In this document: in pieces, positions 30,233 through 39,385 of the stretch
Layout of the letters: every line of letters begins with the position of its first letter
Numbering within the stretch: position 1 is the stretch's first letter
Origin: a virus
IMG/VR virus record: IMGVR_UViG_3300046048_000257
Location: 1-64,000 of that record
DNA: 64,000 nt
Direction: 5' to 3' (one strand)
Position numbers and translations under genes: made by a program
The notes under the pieces: generated by a model
Databases searched by the model: none
What the model was told of the DNA's origin: nothing
What the model saw: only the letters and a program-made list of their open reading frames with translations

Positions 30233-31900
30233 ATGGCTAAAACTATGACCATGACTGAGTTAAGGGCCACTCATGTGTACTATGATGCTTATAAGTTGTT
30301 TTGGGATTTTATGCTGGCCAGCTATGAGGGTATCCGGGCGCTGGTGGCCGGTAACCACGTGCTGTTTAAGCATGAGCGTGAAACGCAGGCTAATTATGAC
30401 CGCAGGGTGAGTGAGGCGTATGGCTTTGGGTACAGCCAGAGCATAGTGGATATATTTAATTTTTATCTATTTAAAAAGCCGCCTAAGCGGGATATGGGCC
30501 CACTGGCTAAGGATAAGCAGTGGCTCATGTTTAATGATGACTGTGACCTGTACGGAGCGGACTTTGACCAGTGGATGCTGGAAAGCCAGCGCTATGCGGC
30601 CATACTGGGCCATGTGGGCCTGCTGGTGGATAAGGGCAGCACGGAGTATAAAACCAAAAAGCAGGAGCTGGATAATAAAGTGTATCCATATGTGGCCCGG
30701 TACTTTCCACAGGCCATACTGGACTGGACCTATGACCGGGATGACAATAACCGCCCGTATCTGAGTATGATAAAATTACTGGATGATGATGGCCGGTACC
30801 GGATATGGACCACAGAGGAGTGGGCAGTGTATGCGCCTACTGATGAGCAGGTGAAAAGTGCCCCGCAGGTGCGGGATGCACAGACCGGCCAAGTGCGTGG
30901 TGGTGGAGGCACCACGGGTGAGGAGCCGGAGGTGGAGCCGGAGGATTTTGGCCCTAATCCATTTATGAAAAATGGAGGGCGGGGTGAAATACCTTTTGTG
31001 TGGATGTATAACCTAAAAAGCAAGCTGCGTAATATCGGCGTGAGTGACATAAAGGATGTGGCGTACATAGATGGCTCCATAATCCGTAACCTCAGTGAGG
31101 GTGAGGAGGTGATAACTTATGGGGCATTTCCTATGCTGCGCACCCCTATGCGTGAAAAAGGGCTGGCGCCCTCCGATAAATCAGATGTTAAGGATGTAGG
31201 CATAACCGCCCTGATGGAGTTTGACCCGGAGCACCCGGAAAGTAAGCCGGACTGGATGGAGGCGGCGGTAAGTGAGCCCATAGATGCCATACTGGCGTGG
31301 ATGCTGCGCAAGGTGGAGGAAATATACCGCAGCTCTAATGCAGGGGGCATGGCGGGCACAGAAATACAGAGCCAAGCTAAAAGCGGTACCGCCCTTAAGG
31401 CTGAGTTTCAGCTGCTTAACTCAAAGCTGGTAAGCAAAGGGGCTAACACGGAGCAGAGTGAGAAAAGCATAGTGCGGTACTGGGGCATGTGGCAAAAAAT
31501 GGATGAGGCACAGATGGAAAAAGTGGTAATTGAGTACAGCCGCACCTATGATATAGAAAATCTAACGCAGGACCTTGAAAACGCACTAACGGCCAAAACA
31601 TTAGTGATGAGTAAGACTTTCAGGGCCCAGCTCCAGAAAAACGTGGCCCGCCAGATGCTGCCCGCAGCTGAGCCCCGCCTGCTGGATGATATAGATAAGG
31701 AAATAGATGAGGCTGTGGAGGAGCAGGAGGGCGCACCGGATACCTCCGGCGCCGGTAATATAGATGAGTTTGGAAGTAAGCCGGGTGAGGGTGCCACTGC
31801 TGCGGATGCTGTGGCCAGACCCGGCCAATTAGTACCAATACCCGGAGGTAAAAGCGTTGTACCGCCTGTGGCCTCCGGTACGGGAGGAGGTGAGCGGTAA
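30233..31900 (+). CDS. portal protein
   Basis: 555 residues; forms the ring through which DNA enters and leaves the head. Sequence features match siphovirus portals of the DUF4055/SPP1-gp6-like kind: a tyrosine-rich N-terminus (YDRRVSEAYGFGYSQSIVDI), a central wing with IPFVWMYNLK, a stem helix with QSQAKSGTALKAEFQLLNSK and a Gly/Pro-rich C-terminus. It lies between terminase and MuF head protein, the usual place. A disordered loop with GGGGTTGEEPEVEPED is at about residues 223-242. Confidence 0.8.
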   Translation: MAKTMTMTELRATHVYYDAYKLFWDFMLASYEGIRALVAGNHVLFKHERETQANYDRRVSEAYGFGYSQSIVDIFNFYLFKKPPKRDMGPLAKDKQWLMFNDDCDLYGADFDQWMLESQRYAAILGHVGLLVDKGSTEYKTKKQELDNKVYPYVARYFPQAILDWTYDRDDNNRPYLSMIKLLDDDGRYRIWTTEEWAVYAPTDEQVKSAPQVRDAQTGQVRGGGGTTGEEPEVEPEDFGPNPFMKNGGRGEIPFVWMYNLKSKLRNIGVSDIKDVAYIDGSIIRNLSEGEEVITYGAFPMLRTPMREKGLAPSDKSDVKDVGITALMEFDPEHPESKPDWMEAAVSEPIDAILAWMLRKVEEIYRSSNAGGMAGTEIQSQAKSGTALKAEFQLLNSKLVSKGANTEQSEKSIVRYWGMWQKMDEAQMEKVVIEYSRTYDIENLTQDLENALTAKTLVMSKTFRAQLQKNVARQMLPAAEPRLLDDIDKEIDEAVEEQEGAPDTSGAGNIDEFGSKPGEGATAADAVARPGQLVPIPGGKSVVPPVASGTGGGER

Positions 31901-32130
31901 TGGTGGATAACGGTACAGATACCAAAGGTGCTAATGAACCTTACGCCCGGCAGGGCGGCACTAACCCGGCTAATGAAATACCTAAGAAAATGCGCCGGGA
32001 TGATAAGGCTTACATAGACAGTAAGCTGGGCATGTTTAAAAAGGACCATGCCATGAGTGTGCACCAGCGCCATATGGACTTAGTGCGTAAAAATGCGCTG
32101 GATAACAGTGTAAAACGTAAACTGCCATAG
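31900..32130 (+). CDS. hypothetical protein, 76 aa
   Basis: TAATG overlap with the portal gene. Basic, helical second half (HQRHMDLVRKNALDNSVKRK). No family recognised; likely head-associated by position. Confidence 0.6.
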   Translation: MVDNGTDTKGANEPYARQGGTNPANEIPKKMRRDDKAYIDSKLGMFKKDHAMSVHQRHMDLVRKNALDNSVKRKLP

Positions 32131-32210
32131 GATGGCAGCCGGTAACCCTAAGCGCCCCGTGTAGGGCCTCTGAGTGAGCCTGAGGGGTATTTTTGAACAG
32201 GAGCAGAACT

Positions 32211-33197
32211 ATGAAAAAGCTACTTATTACCGGTGGCTGCGGTTTTGTAGGGCACCACGTAATAGAGCACTTTTTGAAAGCTACCAAGTGGCAAATTATT
32301 ACTTTTGATAAACTAACTTATGCCGCCAGTGGACTGGACCGGGTGCGGGATATTCAGGCCTATGATAGCAAGCGGGTGGCGTTTTATTCACTGGACTTTA
32401 GTGTGCCCATATCCCATGGGGTACTGCGGGAGTGTAGGGATGTGGATTATATACTGCACTTAGGGGCTGAAACCCATGTGGATAATTCCATAGTGGACTG
32501 TATGCCTTTTGTTTACAGTAACGTACTGGGCACGGCTAATATGCTGGAGTTTGCAAGGCTCTGCCAGCGCCTCCGGGCTTTTATATATTTCAGCACTGAT
32601 GAGGTGTATGGCCCGGCGCCTCCGGGGGTGGCGTATAAGGAGTGGGACCGGTATAACTGCACTAATCCGTATGCAGCTACCAAGGCCGCTGGTGAGGAGC
32701 TGGTGCTGGCGTTTATGAATACCTACGGTGTGCCCGGTTTCATAACTCATACCATGAATATCATAGGTGAGCGCCAGCACCCGGAAAAATACCTGCCTAA
32801 GTGTATCCGGGCCGTGCAGCAGGGCACTAAGTTAACCATACATGGCAGCCCGGAGGGTAAACCGGGCTCACGCTTTTATATCCATGCCCGTAATGTGGCC
32901 CACGCCCTGCACTGGCTGCTGGATAAGTTTGAGCAGCGAGAAAAATATAACATAGTGGGTGAGCGGGAGGTGGATAATTTAGAGCTGGCTAAGCTGGTGG
33001 CCTCCGTTATGGAGCAGCCGCTGGACTATGAGCTGGTGGACTTTCACAGTAGCAGACCGGGCCATGACCTGCGCTATGCGCTGGATGGTACCCGGATGGC
33101 GGATATGGGCTGGAGTGTGCCCATGGCTTTTGAGGATACTGTGGCCAGTACGGTGCGCTGGACTTTAGATAACCCGGAGTGGTTAGATACCAAGTGA
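32211..33197 (+). CDS. RmlB-like NDP-sugar 4,6-dehydratase
   Basis: 328-residue extended short-chain dehydrogenase. TGGCGFVG near residue 8 binds NAD, FSTDEVYGP supplies the Thr-Asp-Glu of sugar 4,6-dehydratases, and NPYAATKAAG supplies Tyr154 and Lys158 (YxxxK). These enzymes turn dTDP- or UDP-glucose-type sugars into 4-keto-6-deoxy intermediates. ATG 32211 follows AGGAG; an upstream in-frame TTG is rejected. Its place among head genes is unusual; it probably works with the glycan cluster at 55.6-60.8 kb. Confidence 0.85.
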   Translation: MKKLLITGGCGFVGHHVIEHFLKATKWQIITFDKLTYAASGLDRVRDIQAYDSKRVAFYSLDFSVPISHGVLRECRDVDYILHLGAETHVDNSIVDCMPFVYSNVLGTANMLEFARLCQRLRAFIYFSTDEVYGPAPPGVAYKEWDRYNCTNPYAATKAAGEELVLAFMNTYGVPGFITHTMNIIGERQHPEKYLPKCIRAVQQGTKLTIHGSPEGKPGSRFYIHARNVAHALHWLLDKFEQREKYNIVGEREVDNLELAKLVASVMEQPLDYELVDFHSSRPGHDLRYALDGTRMADMGWSVPMAFEDTVASTVRWTLDNPEWLDTK

Positions 33198-33207
33198 GGA
33201 GGTAATT

Positions 33208-33477
33208 ATGTTAAGTGAGCCTAAAACGGATAGGGAGTGGCAGGCCCGTATGGATGCTGAAACACTGGCGCAGGCTGAAAAAATAAAGGCGGATAAAGCC
33301 CGGCTGGAGGCTGCGCAGAAACAGGCTAAACTGATGGCGAATGATAAGCGTGAGGAGGCCACGGCCATGAGCAAGATAGCCGGGCAGGCCTCTGGTACCG
33401 ATGATGCAAAAAAACCCGATAAAGAGCCGCTCAGGGGCTCTGGTAACCCTTTTAACATAGGGGTGAGGATAAAGTAA
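33208..33477 (+). CDS. hypothetical helical protein, 89 aa
   Basis: Ala/Lys/Glu-rich single long helix (LAQAEKIKADKARLEAAQKQ) with a Gly/Pro-rich end. GAGGAGG upstream. Could be a head-assembly accessory; no family recognised. Confidence 0.6.
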   Translation: MLSEPKTDREWQARMDAETLAQAEKIKADKARLEAAQKQAKLMANDKREEATAMSKIAGQASGTDDAKKPDKEPLRGSGNPFNIGVRIK

Positions 33478-33478
33478 C

Positions 33479-36400
33479 ATGCCCAGCACTGATGATGTTA
33501 TGCAGGCGGCCAATAAAATGGGCCAGACTCTGGCGCAGGAAACTGATAAGCACCTTATCAGGATGCGCCAGAGTATTAAGCGCCTCCAGCAGCGTATAAC
33601 TAACCAGCTAAAGGACTTGACCACTGGTAAGGATGGTAAACTTATGGGCCCACGGGTAAACCTTAAGCAGGCCCAAAAAGTACACCAGCAGCTCATTAAC
33701 GCTTTTGATGAGGAGTATGGTGAGGTACTGCGCAAGGGGCTGGATAAATCATTTAAGGCCATAGCGGACCAGATACAGAATACGTTTAGGGATTTAGATA
33801 TAGCCATGGAGTTTACCGGTGTGGACCGGGATATGATAGCTGCCCTTAAAACGCAGGCGCTTAAGGAGTTTGAGGCCTATGGCCAGCAGGCCATGGACCA
33901 GATGGCCACGGCTATGTATGATACCGTGGTGGCCCGTGGTACTTTTGCGGAGCTGGTGGCCACACTGGATGGCATACTGATAGGTGGCGTGGATGCCAGA
34001 GGCCAGAGCATGGCCCAGTACAGCGCTCTGTGGGCTAATGATGCCCTTATGAATTTTCAGCAGCGCATACACCTGAAAAAAGGCCGGGATGCCGGGCTGG
34101 ACCATTACCTGTATTTTGGTAACGTAATAGAGCGCTCACGGCCTTTTTGCATAGACCGGGCGGGTAAGATATTCAGTGAGGAGCAGATTAAAAGCTGGGA
34201 TGCTATGAGCTGGCAGGGTAAAAGTGGGCCCGCCCTTACTAACCGGGGTGGGTGGAATTGCAGGCACCACTGGCAGCCTGTGGACCCCAGCTGGCTGCCT
34301 GAGGAGGGGCTGGATATAGGTGACTATTTTGATGAAACGGGCACACAGCCCGGAGTGGCCCGTGGCTCCACCATGCCCGTGTGGCCGGGACCGGGGGCCA
34401 AGGGTGCTAAGCCGCTGCCACCTAAGCCGCCCCCACGTAAGCCCATAGTTTTTGGTGACCCGGCTACCCGCTGGGTGCCTCCAGATGGCTTTCACAGTGA
34501 TGCTAACGCATGGAGTGAGGCCATGTATAAGGCCGGGCAGGATTACCATAAGTGGAGTGGGCTTAATCCCAGTGGGCCCATAGCGGATAACATAGTGGAG
34601 GCACTGGAGGCGCAGGGCCGTAATGGCCGGGTGATGCAGACCACGTTTAGAAACGTATTAGGCGGCGCAAAGGGTGAGCAGGATAAATTGTTTACCCATT
34701 TTGTGGCCGTGGAGCTGGATGATACTGGCAGGGTGATACGGGTATTTGATGTGGGTAATGAGTATCTGGTGAGGGCGGAGCTGCGGACCATAACGGACCT
34801 AATGCCGGGCGGGCAGCTGCCTGAATACTGGCCCACGCTGGCTGATGATATAGACCTTAAGCGGATGAGCCCCACTATATTCAAAAAAGGCCAGTGGGCC
34901 CGTGATACCAGCAGCCTGTACTCCATGGATGACCATATGTTTTTCTATGACAAAATGATGGACCCAGCTGTGCTCAGGGAGGCTGAGCGGATGGCCCGGA
35001 TAGCCGCAGCGGAGGCCGCTAAACAGGCGGCGGAGGAGGCTGCTAAAAAAGCGGCTAAGGAGGTAGTGGAGGCACCGGGCACAAAAACGCCACAGGTGGG
35101 CATGCAACCGTGGAAAGCCGCTAAAACAAAAGCAGAGGCGCAGAGGCAGCTGATGGATATTATTGAGGAGTGTAAGCGGCGTGATACTTATGTAACGGTG
35201 AGGTGGGGTAATGACATAGGGGCACATTACGTGCGCTTTAGGCATGACCCTACCCACTGGAGCTGGAAGGATAGATATAAACCCCATAGATGGAAAGCGG
35301 CGAAACTACACGCAGAAATTAAGGTATCAAGTAAAACCACGCTGGAGCAGCTTAACGCCATTAACCGTAAGCTGCATGAGTTTCAGGCCCGGCTGAGCCT
35401 CTATGAGCTGCCTCCGCTGCGGGGGGCTTTTACGTGGGCTGGTAAAGCGGACTGGGCTGCTAATATGGGTGATGGTGTTATGGGCCTGCACCATGATGCT
35501 TTTAGCAGCTGGTTTGATGATTTAGTTTTTGACCGGGTAAAATATGCTAACAATTTAAACAGAGCTGTGGAGCAGCAGCGGGCGCTGCTTAAAACGATAG
35601 CGGATTTAGAGGGCACAAAGTCCACAGCCTATAAAGCCATTAAGGAGCAGATGGACCTCCGGCTGGCAGAGCTAAAAAAGCTGGATGAGGATATATGGGA
35701 GGGCCCGCTGTATGGTAACCATAAGGGTACGGCTACCAAGTGGCGCCCCGGTGATGATACAGTGGACCGCCCGGAAAATGTGCGGGACTATTTCAATAAC
35801 TATGCGGATAGGGGCTATAAAACCATGGAGCATGAGCTGGGCCACCATATCCATCAGCAGATGTTTGTGGATGGCGCCACAGACTTGTATGATGATCCGC
35901 CTTTTGAAAAGTGGCTGGATTATGTTTTTAATGGGCCCCAGCGCCAGAATATAACCCGGATGGCCCCCAGCCGGTACGCACTTAAAAACAGCCATGAGTG
36001 GTTTGCGGAAAATTACTGCTCATGGCAGATGGGTATGAAACACTTAGTAAATGAGGAGCTGGTGGGCGTGCTGGAGGGGCTGGATGATTTAGCAGCTGGC
36101 CGTATTTCATACCGGGACTTTAAGTATATGATGTTTGATGGCGGTGACTTTGCACGGCCTCTGCTGGTAAAGGCCCGGCGTGTGTATAAGGAGGCCGCAG
36201 AGATGGCAGATAAAGTGGATGAGCTGTATTACCAAGTGCTAAACGCTTTGAAAAAGCAGGAGGGCCGTGTAAGCGCTTTTGACTTGCATGATGTTTTATC
36301 TAAAGAGTGGGATACCATAGTGTGGACCTCCGATGTAGAAAAAGCGCTGGAAAAAGCCCTTAAAGCGGAGCTGGTGAGTAAAACACCTCAGGGCTGGATG

Positions 36401-36724
36401 TGGGGCACTAAGAAACTGGGCACGCTGCCAAGTAAGTATATGCTGCCTCCTAATTTATCAGTGCCTCCGGCGCCTAATTTCCAAAAGGCCGTACTGGAAA
36501 TGTGGGATACTATGGTGCACCGTTCACTGATGGCCGAAACTACCACCATGCAGCAGCTTATGGATACGCTGGGCGTGGATGCTCATGTGGCCAAAATATT
36601 CATAAATGATATTAAAAAGCAGGGGCTGGCCACGCAGATAGGCGCTTTTGTGGAGGGCCATGAGGCGGCTATAACTAACACCACAGAGTTTTTTATTAAG
36701 GACCCTAACCAGTTTGTGCGCTAA
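33479..36724 (+). CDS. MuF-type head protein fused to HEXXH metallopeptidase domain
   Basis: 1081 residues. Residues about 1-290 match phage head morphogenesis (SPP1 gp7/Mu F) proteins: a long helical region, then GNVIERSRPFCIDRAG and GGWNCRHHWQPV. A Pro-rich linker (about 300-330) follows. The middle (about 340-490) is a separate domain, then an Ala/Lys coil. EHELGHHIH gives HEXXH at H785-E786-H789, with a likely third ligand E844 in HEWFAENY. The end (about 915-1010) looks like a winged helix. MuF proteins enter the head and may be injected; fused toxins or enzymes are known in this family. The peptidase could act in maturation or in the host. Confidence 0.8.
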   Translation: MPSTDDVMQAANKMGQTLAQETDKHLIRMRQSIKRLQQRITNQLKDLTTGKDGKLMGPRVNLKQAQKVHQQLINAFDEEYGEVLRKGLDKSFKAIADQIQNTFRDLDIAMEFTGVDRDMIAALKTQALKEFEAYGQQAMDQMATAMYDTVVARGTFAELVATLDGILIGGVDARGQSMAQYSALWANDALMNFQQRIHLKKGRDAGLDHYLYFGNVIERSRPFCIDRAGKIFSEEQIKSWDAMSWQGKSGPALTNRGGWNCRHHWQPVDPSWLPEEGLDIGDYFDETGTQPGVARGSTMPVWPGPGAKGAKPLPPKPPPRKPIVFGDPATRWVPPDGFHSDANAWSEAMYKAGQDYHKWSGLNPSGPIADNIVEALEAQGRNGRVMQTTFRNVLGGAKGEQDKLFTHFVAVELDDTGRVIRVFDVGNEYLVRAELRTITDLMPGGQLPEYWPTLADDIDLKRMSPTIFKKGQWARDTSSLYSMDDHMFFYDKMMDPAVLREAERMARIAAAEAAKQAAEEAAKKAAKEVVEAPGTKTPQVGMQPWKAAKTKAEAQRQLMDIIEECKRRDTYVTVRWGNDIGAHYVRFRHDPTHWSWKDRYKPHRWKAAKLHAEIKVSSKTTLEQLNAINRKLHEFQARLSLYELPPLRGAFTWAGKADWAANMGDGVMGLHHDAFSSWFDDLVFDRVKYANNLNRAVEQQRALLKTIADLEGTKSTAYKAIKEQMDLRLAELKKLDEDIWEGPLYGNHKGTATKWRPGDDTVDRPENVRDYFNNYADRGYKTMEHELGHHIHQQMFVDGATDLYDDPPFEKWLDYVFNGPQRQNITRMAPSRYALKNSHEWFAENYCSWQMGMKHLVNEELVGVLEGLDDLAAGRISYRDFKYMMFDGGDFARPLLVKARRVYKEAAEMADKVDELYYQVLNALKKQEGRVSAFDLHDVLSKEWDTIVWTSDVEKALEKALKAELVSKTPQGWMWGTKKLGTLPSKYMLPPNLSVPPAPNFQKAVLEMWDTMVHRSLMAETTTMQQLMDTLGVDAHVAKIFINDIKKQGLATQIGAFVEGHEAAITNTTEFFIKDPNQFVR

Positions 36725-36734
36725 GGAGTAACTT

Positions 36735-36950
36735 ATGGAGCCCATATGTCATAACTGTGCTCATTTTTTTGTGCTTACGGGTAGCGGGCTGCTGGACCCG
36801 GCTGTGGAAACGTGCACAGCCTTTTACCCGGCGCCTATACCGCAGGATATTATGCTGGGTGAGGTGGGGCACAGTGAGCCACACCCTAACCAGCATAACC
36901 GTGAAATATTATTTTTATCTATGAGCCCACTTAAAAAACCACGCTCATAA
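36735..36950 (+). CDS. small Cys-containing phage protein, 71 aa
   Basis: CHNCAHFF at the start and a TCTAFYPAPIPQDIMLGEVG core followed by H-x-E-P-H-P match a short protein family often encoded near phage head genes, with no known function. AAGGAG upstream. The end of the gene includes a weak terminator hairpin. Confidence 0.7.
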   Translation: MEPICHNCAHFFVLTGSGLLDPAVETCTAFYPAPIPQDIMLGEVGHSEPHPNQHNREILFLSMSPLKKPRS

Positions 36951-36958
36951 TTTTTTTT
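36921..36958 (+). terminator. weak intrinsic terminator before capsid operon
   Basis: ATGAGC (36921-36926) pairs with GCTCAT (36943-36948), followed by AA and eight T. The stem is short and the loop long, so efficiency is uncertain. Confidence 0.4.
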
Positions 36959-36960
36959 GC

Positions 36961-36989
36961 TTGTGTGCACATAATTGTGGATGTATAAT
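36961..36989 (+). promoter_or_regulatory. sigma70-like promoter of the capsid module
   Basis: TTGTGT, 17 bases, TATAAT. Just downstream, ACATAC (36995-37000) and GTATGT (37009-37014) can pair around AATATATA, placing a hairpin or operator at the transcription start. The region 36951-37104 has no gene. Confidence 0.65.
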
Positions 36990-37104
36990 ATGCAACATAC
37001 AATATATAGTATGTGCCCATGTGGGCCCAATTTATTAACCATGCAGGAGGGTAACCTACCTGCGGCACCCTGTGGGTGACCACAAAAAAAGGGAGGCGTG
37101 AGCC

Positions 37105-38025
37105 ATGGAATTGACTTTAAAACTTGACCCCGAAACTCAGCAGGCAGTAATACAGGATGGTAAGCCGGTCTATATCCTTACTGATGGTGACAAAAGTGAG
37201 GACTTTGTGGCCGATGTGCCCAGCATGTACCTTAACACCTTAAAACTTAAGGGTGAAAGTAAGCAGCACCGTGACAAGCTAAAAAGTGCCACGGATGAGT
37301 TAACCACCTTTAAGACTATTTTTGATGGTGTGGAGGATGTGGCTGAGTACAGGAGCGCAGCGGATAAAGCGCTGGAAGTGGTTAAAAATCTGGATGACAA
37401 AAAGCTGATAGATGCAGGTAAAGTGGATGAGGTTAAAGCGGAGCTGAAAGCAGCCCATGATAAAAACTTAGCTGCGGCGCAAAAAAAGTTTGAAAAGCAG
37501 CTGGAGGATATGACTGGGCAGCTGGGCAGTAAGGATAATCTCATACGCAAGTTGACTATCGGCCAGCGCTTTGCAACAGACCAGCACTTTAGTGGAACAG
37601 AACCCAAAACTAATGTGCAGCCTGCCATGGCTGAGGCGTACTGGGGCCACCTATTTACCGTGGATGAGAAAAAAACCACTGCTGATGGTAAGCCTTTAGT
37701 GATAGGGCACCACCCGGTAACCGGTGATGAGATTTTGAGCACACGCCCGGATACCGTGGGTGAAATAGCGGACTTTGGTGAGGCCATAAGTGTAGTAATT
37801 GAGCACAGCCCGCTTAGGGATGCTATTTTAAACAGCGGACCTCCGGGCTCAGGAGCCGGAGGCGGAGGAGGTGGAGGCGGCGGGGGCTCAGATGAGCTAA
37901 GCAAGTTAAAAGCTAAGTATGATGCGGCGGTAAAATCCGGTGATGGCCGGACCGCTGTGGCTCTAAAAAACAGGATTTTTGCTATGCAGCAAGGCACAGC
38001 AGGCCGTACTGCACAGCGCAGATAA
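37105..38025 (+). CDS. capsid scaffold-like protein
   Basis: 306 residues directly before the major capsid gene, the usual place of scaffolds. The N-terminal 65 residues are beta-rich, then a long coiled coil (about 75-150), a middle segment, a run of about ten Gly at residues 254-263, and a basic C-terminal helix (LKAKYDAAVKSGDGRTAVAL) suited to contact the capsid protein. No protease motif is present. GGGAGG precedes the ATG. Confidence 0.75.
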   Translation: MELTLKLDPETQQAVIQDGKPVYILTDGDKSEDFVADVPSMYLNTLKLKGESKQHRDKLKSATDELTTFKTIFDGVEDVAEYRSAADKALEVVKNLDDKKLIDAGKVDEVKAELKAAHDKNLAAAQKKFEKQLEDMTGQLGSKDNLIRKLTIGQRFATDQHFSGTEPKTNVQPAMAEAYWGHLFTVDEKKTTADGKPLVIGHHPVTGDEILSTRPDTVGEIADFGEAISVVIEHSPLRDAILNSGPPGSGAGGGGGGGGGGSDELSKLKAKYDAAVKSGDGRTAVALKNRIFAMQQGTAGRTAQRR

Positions 38026-38028
38026 CCA

Positions 38029-38054
38029 CGCAGGCCGGGTAAGGTGGGCCTGCG
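38029..38054 (+). other. stem-loop between scaffold and capsid genes
   Basis: CGCAGGCC (38029-38036) pairs perfectly with GGCCTGCG (38047-38054) over a 10-base loop. No T-run follows at once, so it may stabilise or process the capsid mRNA rather than end it. Confidence 0.6.
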
Positions 38055-38088
38055 CTAAAAACTTTATTCGATTAAGGAGGATTTAGCT

Positions 38089-39048
38089 ATGGCTAATACC
38101 AATGCAGCGGCAACCGTATGGAACTGCCCTAACTACACCGGGGAGCTGTACCTTATCGGTGCCAATCAGACCCCGTTTTTAAACATGATAGGCGGGCTGC
38201 AAGGTGGCAATATCCGCACCGTGAGTGACTTTCAGTATCCACTGGCACAACCGTGGGCGCTGGAGGCCGCCAGCCAGCCAGCCATTACGGAAACCGCCTC
38301 ACTAACGGCACCTAACCCGTGGACCTATGTGAGGAGCCAAGATGTTAACACCTGCCAGATATGGCAGCGGCAGGTATCCGTGAGCTATGCCAAGCAAAGT
38401 GTTACCGGCCAAGTAACCGCCGATGGCACCACCGGGCTGGTAATGCTGGACCAGCAGCCCGTGCAAAATGAGCTTGACTTTCAGATTACCGCCCATATGC
38501 GCCAGATAGCTCTGGATGTGGATTACACCTTTTTGAATGGCGCATATCAGCAGGCCACCAGTGCTGCTGTGGCGGCTAAAACCCGTGGTATCATTACCGG
38601 AGCCACGACCAATACCGTGGCCGCAGGCACAGCGGCGCTGGATAAGGCTTTGATAGACCAGCTGCTGCGCACCATGGCGGCTAACGGTGCAGAGTTTATT
38701 AACCCCGTTATTTTTGTTAACGCTTTCCAAAAACAGCAAATATCCAATATCTACGGTTATGCCCCTGAGGACCGTAACGTGGGTGGGTATAACATTAAGC
38801 AGATAGAAACGGATTTTGCGGTACTGGGTATTGTATGGGCGCCTAACGTGCCTGCGGCTACTTTACTGGTGGCTGACCTTGCATTTTGTGCCCCGGTTTT
38901 TCTGCCCGTGCCCAATAAGGGCGTGCTGTTTTATGAGGAGCTGAGCAAGACCGGCGCCAGCGAAAAAGGCCAGATTTATGGCCAGTTAGGGCTGGACTAT
39001 GGACCTGAGGAGTACCACGGGACCATTACCGGGCTGGCCACTTCTTAA
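38089..39048 (+). CDS. major capsid protein
   Basis: 319 residues. The sequence from about residue 60 (TASLTAPNPWTYVRSQDVNT) and SYAKQSVTG resembles the SU10/DUF5309 group of HK97-fold capsid proteins, and FLNGAYQQATSAAVAAKTRG matches the spine helix and following loop. Strong AAGGAGG upstream, its own hairpin-bounded mRNA segment, and position after the scaffold support the call. It uses somewhat more C-ending codons than neighbours, as high-expression genes do. A processed N-terminus cannot be predicted. Confidence 0.88.
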   Translation: MANTNAAATVWNCPNYTGELYLIGANQTPFLNMIGGLQGGNIRTVSDFQYPLAQPWALEAASQPAITETASLTAPNPWTYVRSQDVNTCQIWQRQVSVSYAKQSVTGQVTADGTTGLVMLDQQPVQNELDFQITAHMRQIALDVDYTFLNGAYQQATSAAVAAKTRGIITGATTNTVAAGTAALDKALIDQLLRTMAANGAEFINPVIFVNAFQKQQISNIYGYAPEDRNVGGYNIKQIETDFAVLGIVWAPNVPAATLLVADLAFCAPVFLPVPNKGVLFYEELSKTGASEKGQIYGQLGLDYGPEEYHGTITGLATS

Positions 39049-39062
39049 TCCGGGTGGGCGTT

Positions 39063-39079
39063 TTAAGGCTTAGCCTTAA
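39063..39079 (+). other. inverted repeat after capsid gene
   Basis: TTAAGGCT-T-AGCCTTAA, a perfect 8-bp palindrome with one central base in the 110-base gap between the capsid gene and the next. May be a hairpin or protein-binding site. Confidence 0.4.
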
Positions 39080-39158
39080 TGGACACGCATAACGGGTGTT
39101 TTGGGCCCAGTGCTCAATAGACACACCCCCATAATTTAACTAAGGAGGATTAAGGACC

Positions 39159-39341
39159 ATGACACAGCAAATTAAAAAGGATGCCATACGGCGCCGGAGG
39201 CTGATTAATAACCCAGCCATAAACCCGGAGCTGCGCTGGTATCTAAAACAGCTTAACAGTAAGCTGGGGCAGGATACGTTTGGCACCACCACTACCACTA
39301 CCAGCACTACCAGCACCACGACCAGTACCACCACCAGTTAA
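39159..39341 (+). CDS. short protein with Thr/Ser tail, 60 aa
   Basis: The first 40 residues are basic and helical (DAIRRRRLINNPAINPELRW); the last 18 are only Thr and Ser. AAGGAGG precedes the ATG at longer than usual spacing. It may be a capsid-decorating or connector peptide, as the same tail marks other virion proteins. No family recognised. Confidence 0.6.
   Translation: MTQQIKKDAIRRRRLINNPAINPELRWYLKQLNSKLGQDTFGTTTTTTSTTSTTTSTTTS
39285..39338 (+). repeat. Thr/Ser codon tract
   Basis: Eighteen consecutive Thr/Ser codons ending the gene at 39159. Confidence 0.9.
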
Positions 39342-39385
39342 TGGCGGTATGGTGGGTGGATGCTGTATGTTAGGAGGTATCCAAA

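Noticed and set aside
37170-37997. Minus-strand open frame of 275 codons opposite the scaffold gene
   Set aside because: Composition is Ser/Leu/Pro-rich with a Pro run mirroring the Gly run; the + strand gene has the right neighbours and ribosome site.
39140-39334. Minus-strand Val-rich hydrophobic ORF opposite a Thr tract
   Set aside because: The complement of ACC repeats reads as Val codons (GGT read as GTG/GTA), which mimics a membrane helix.
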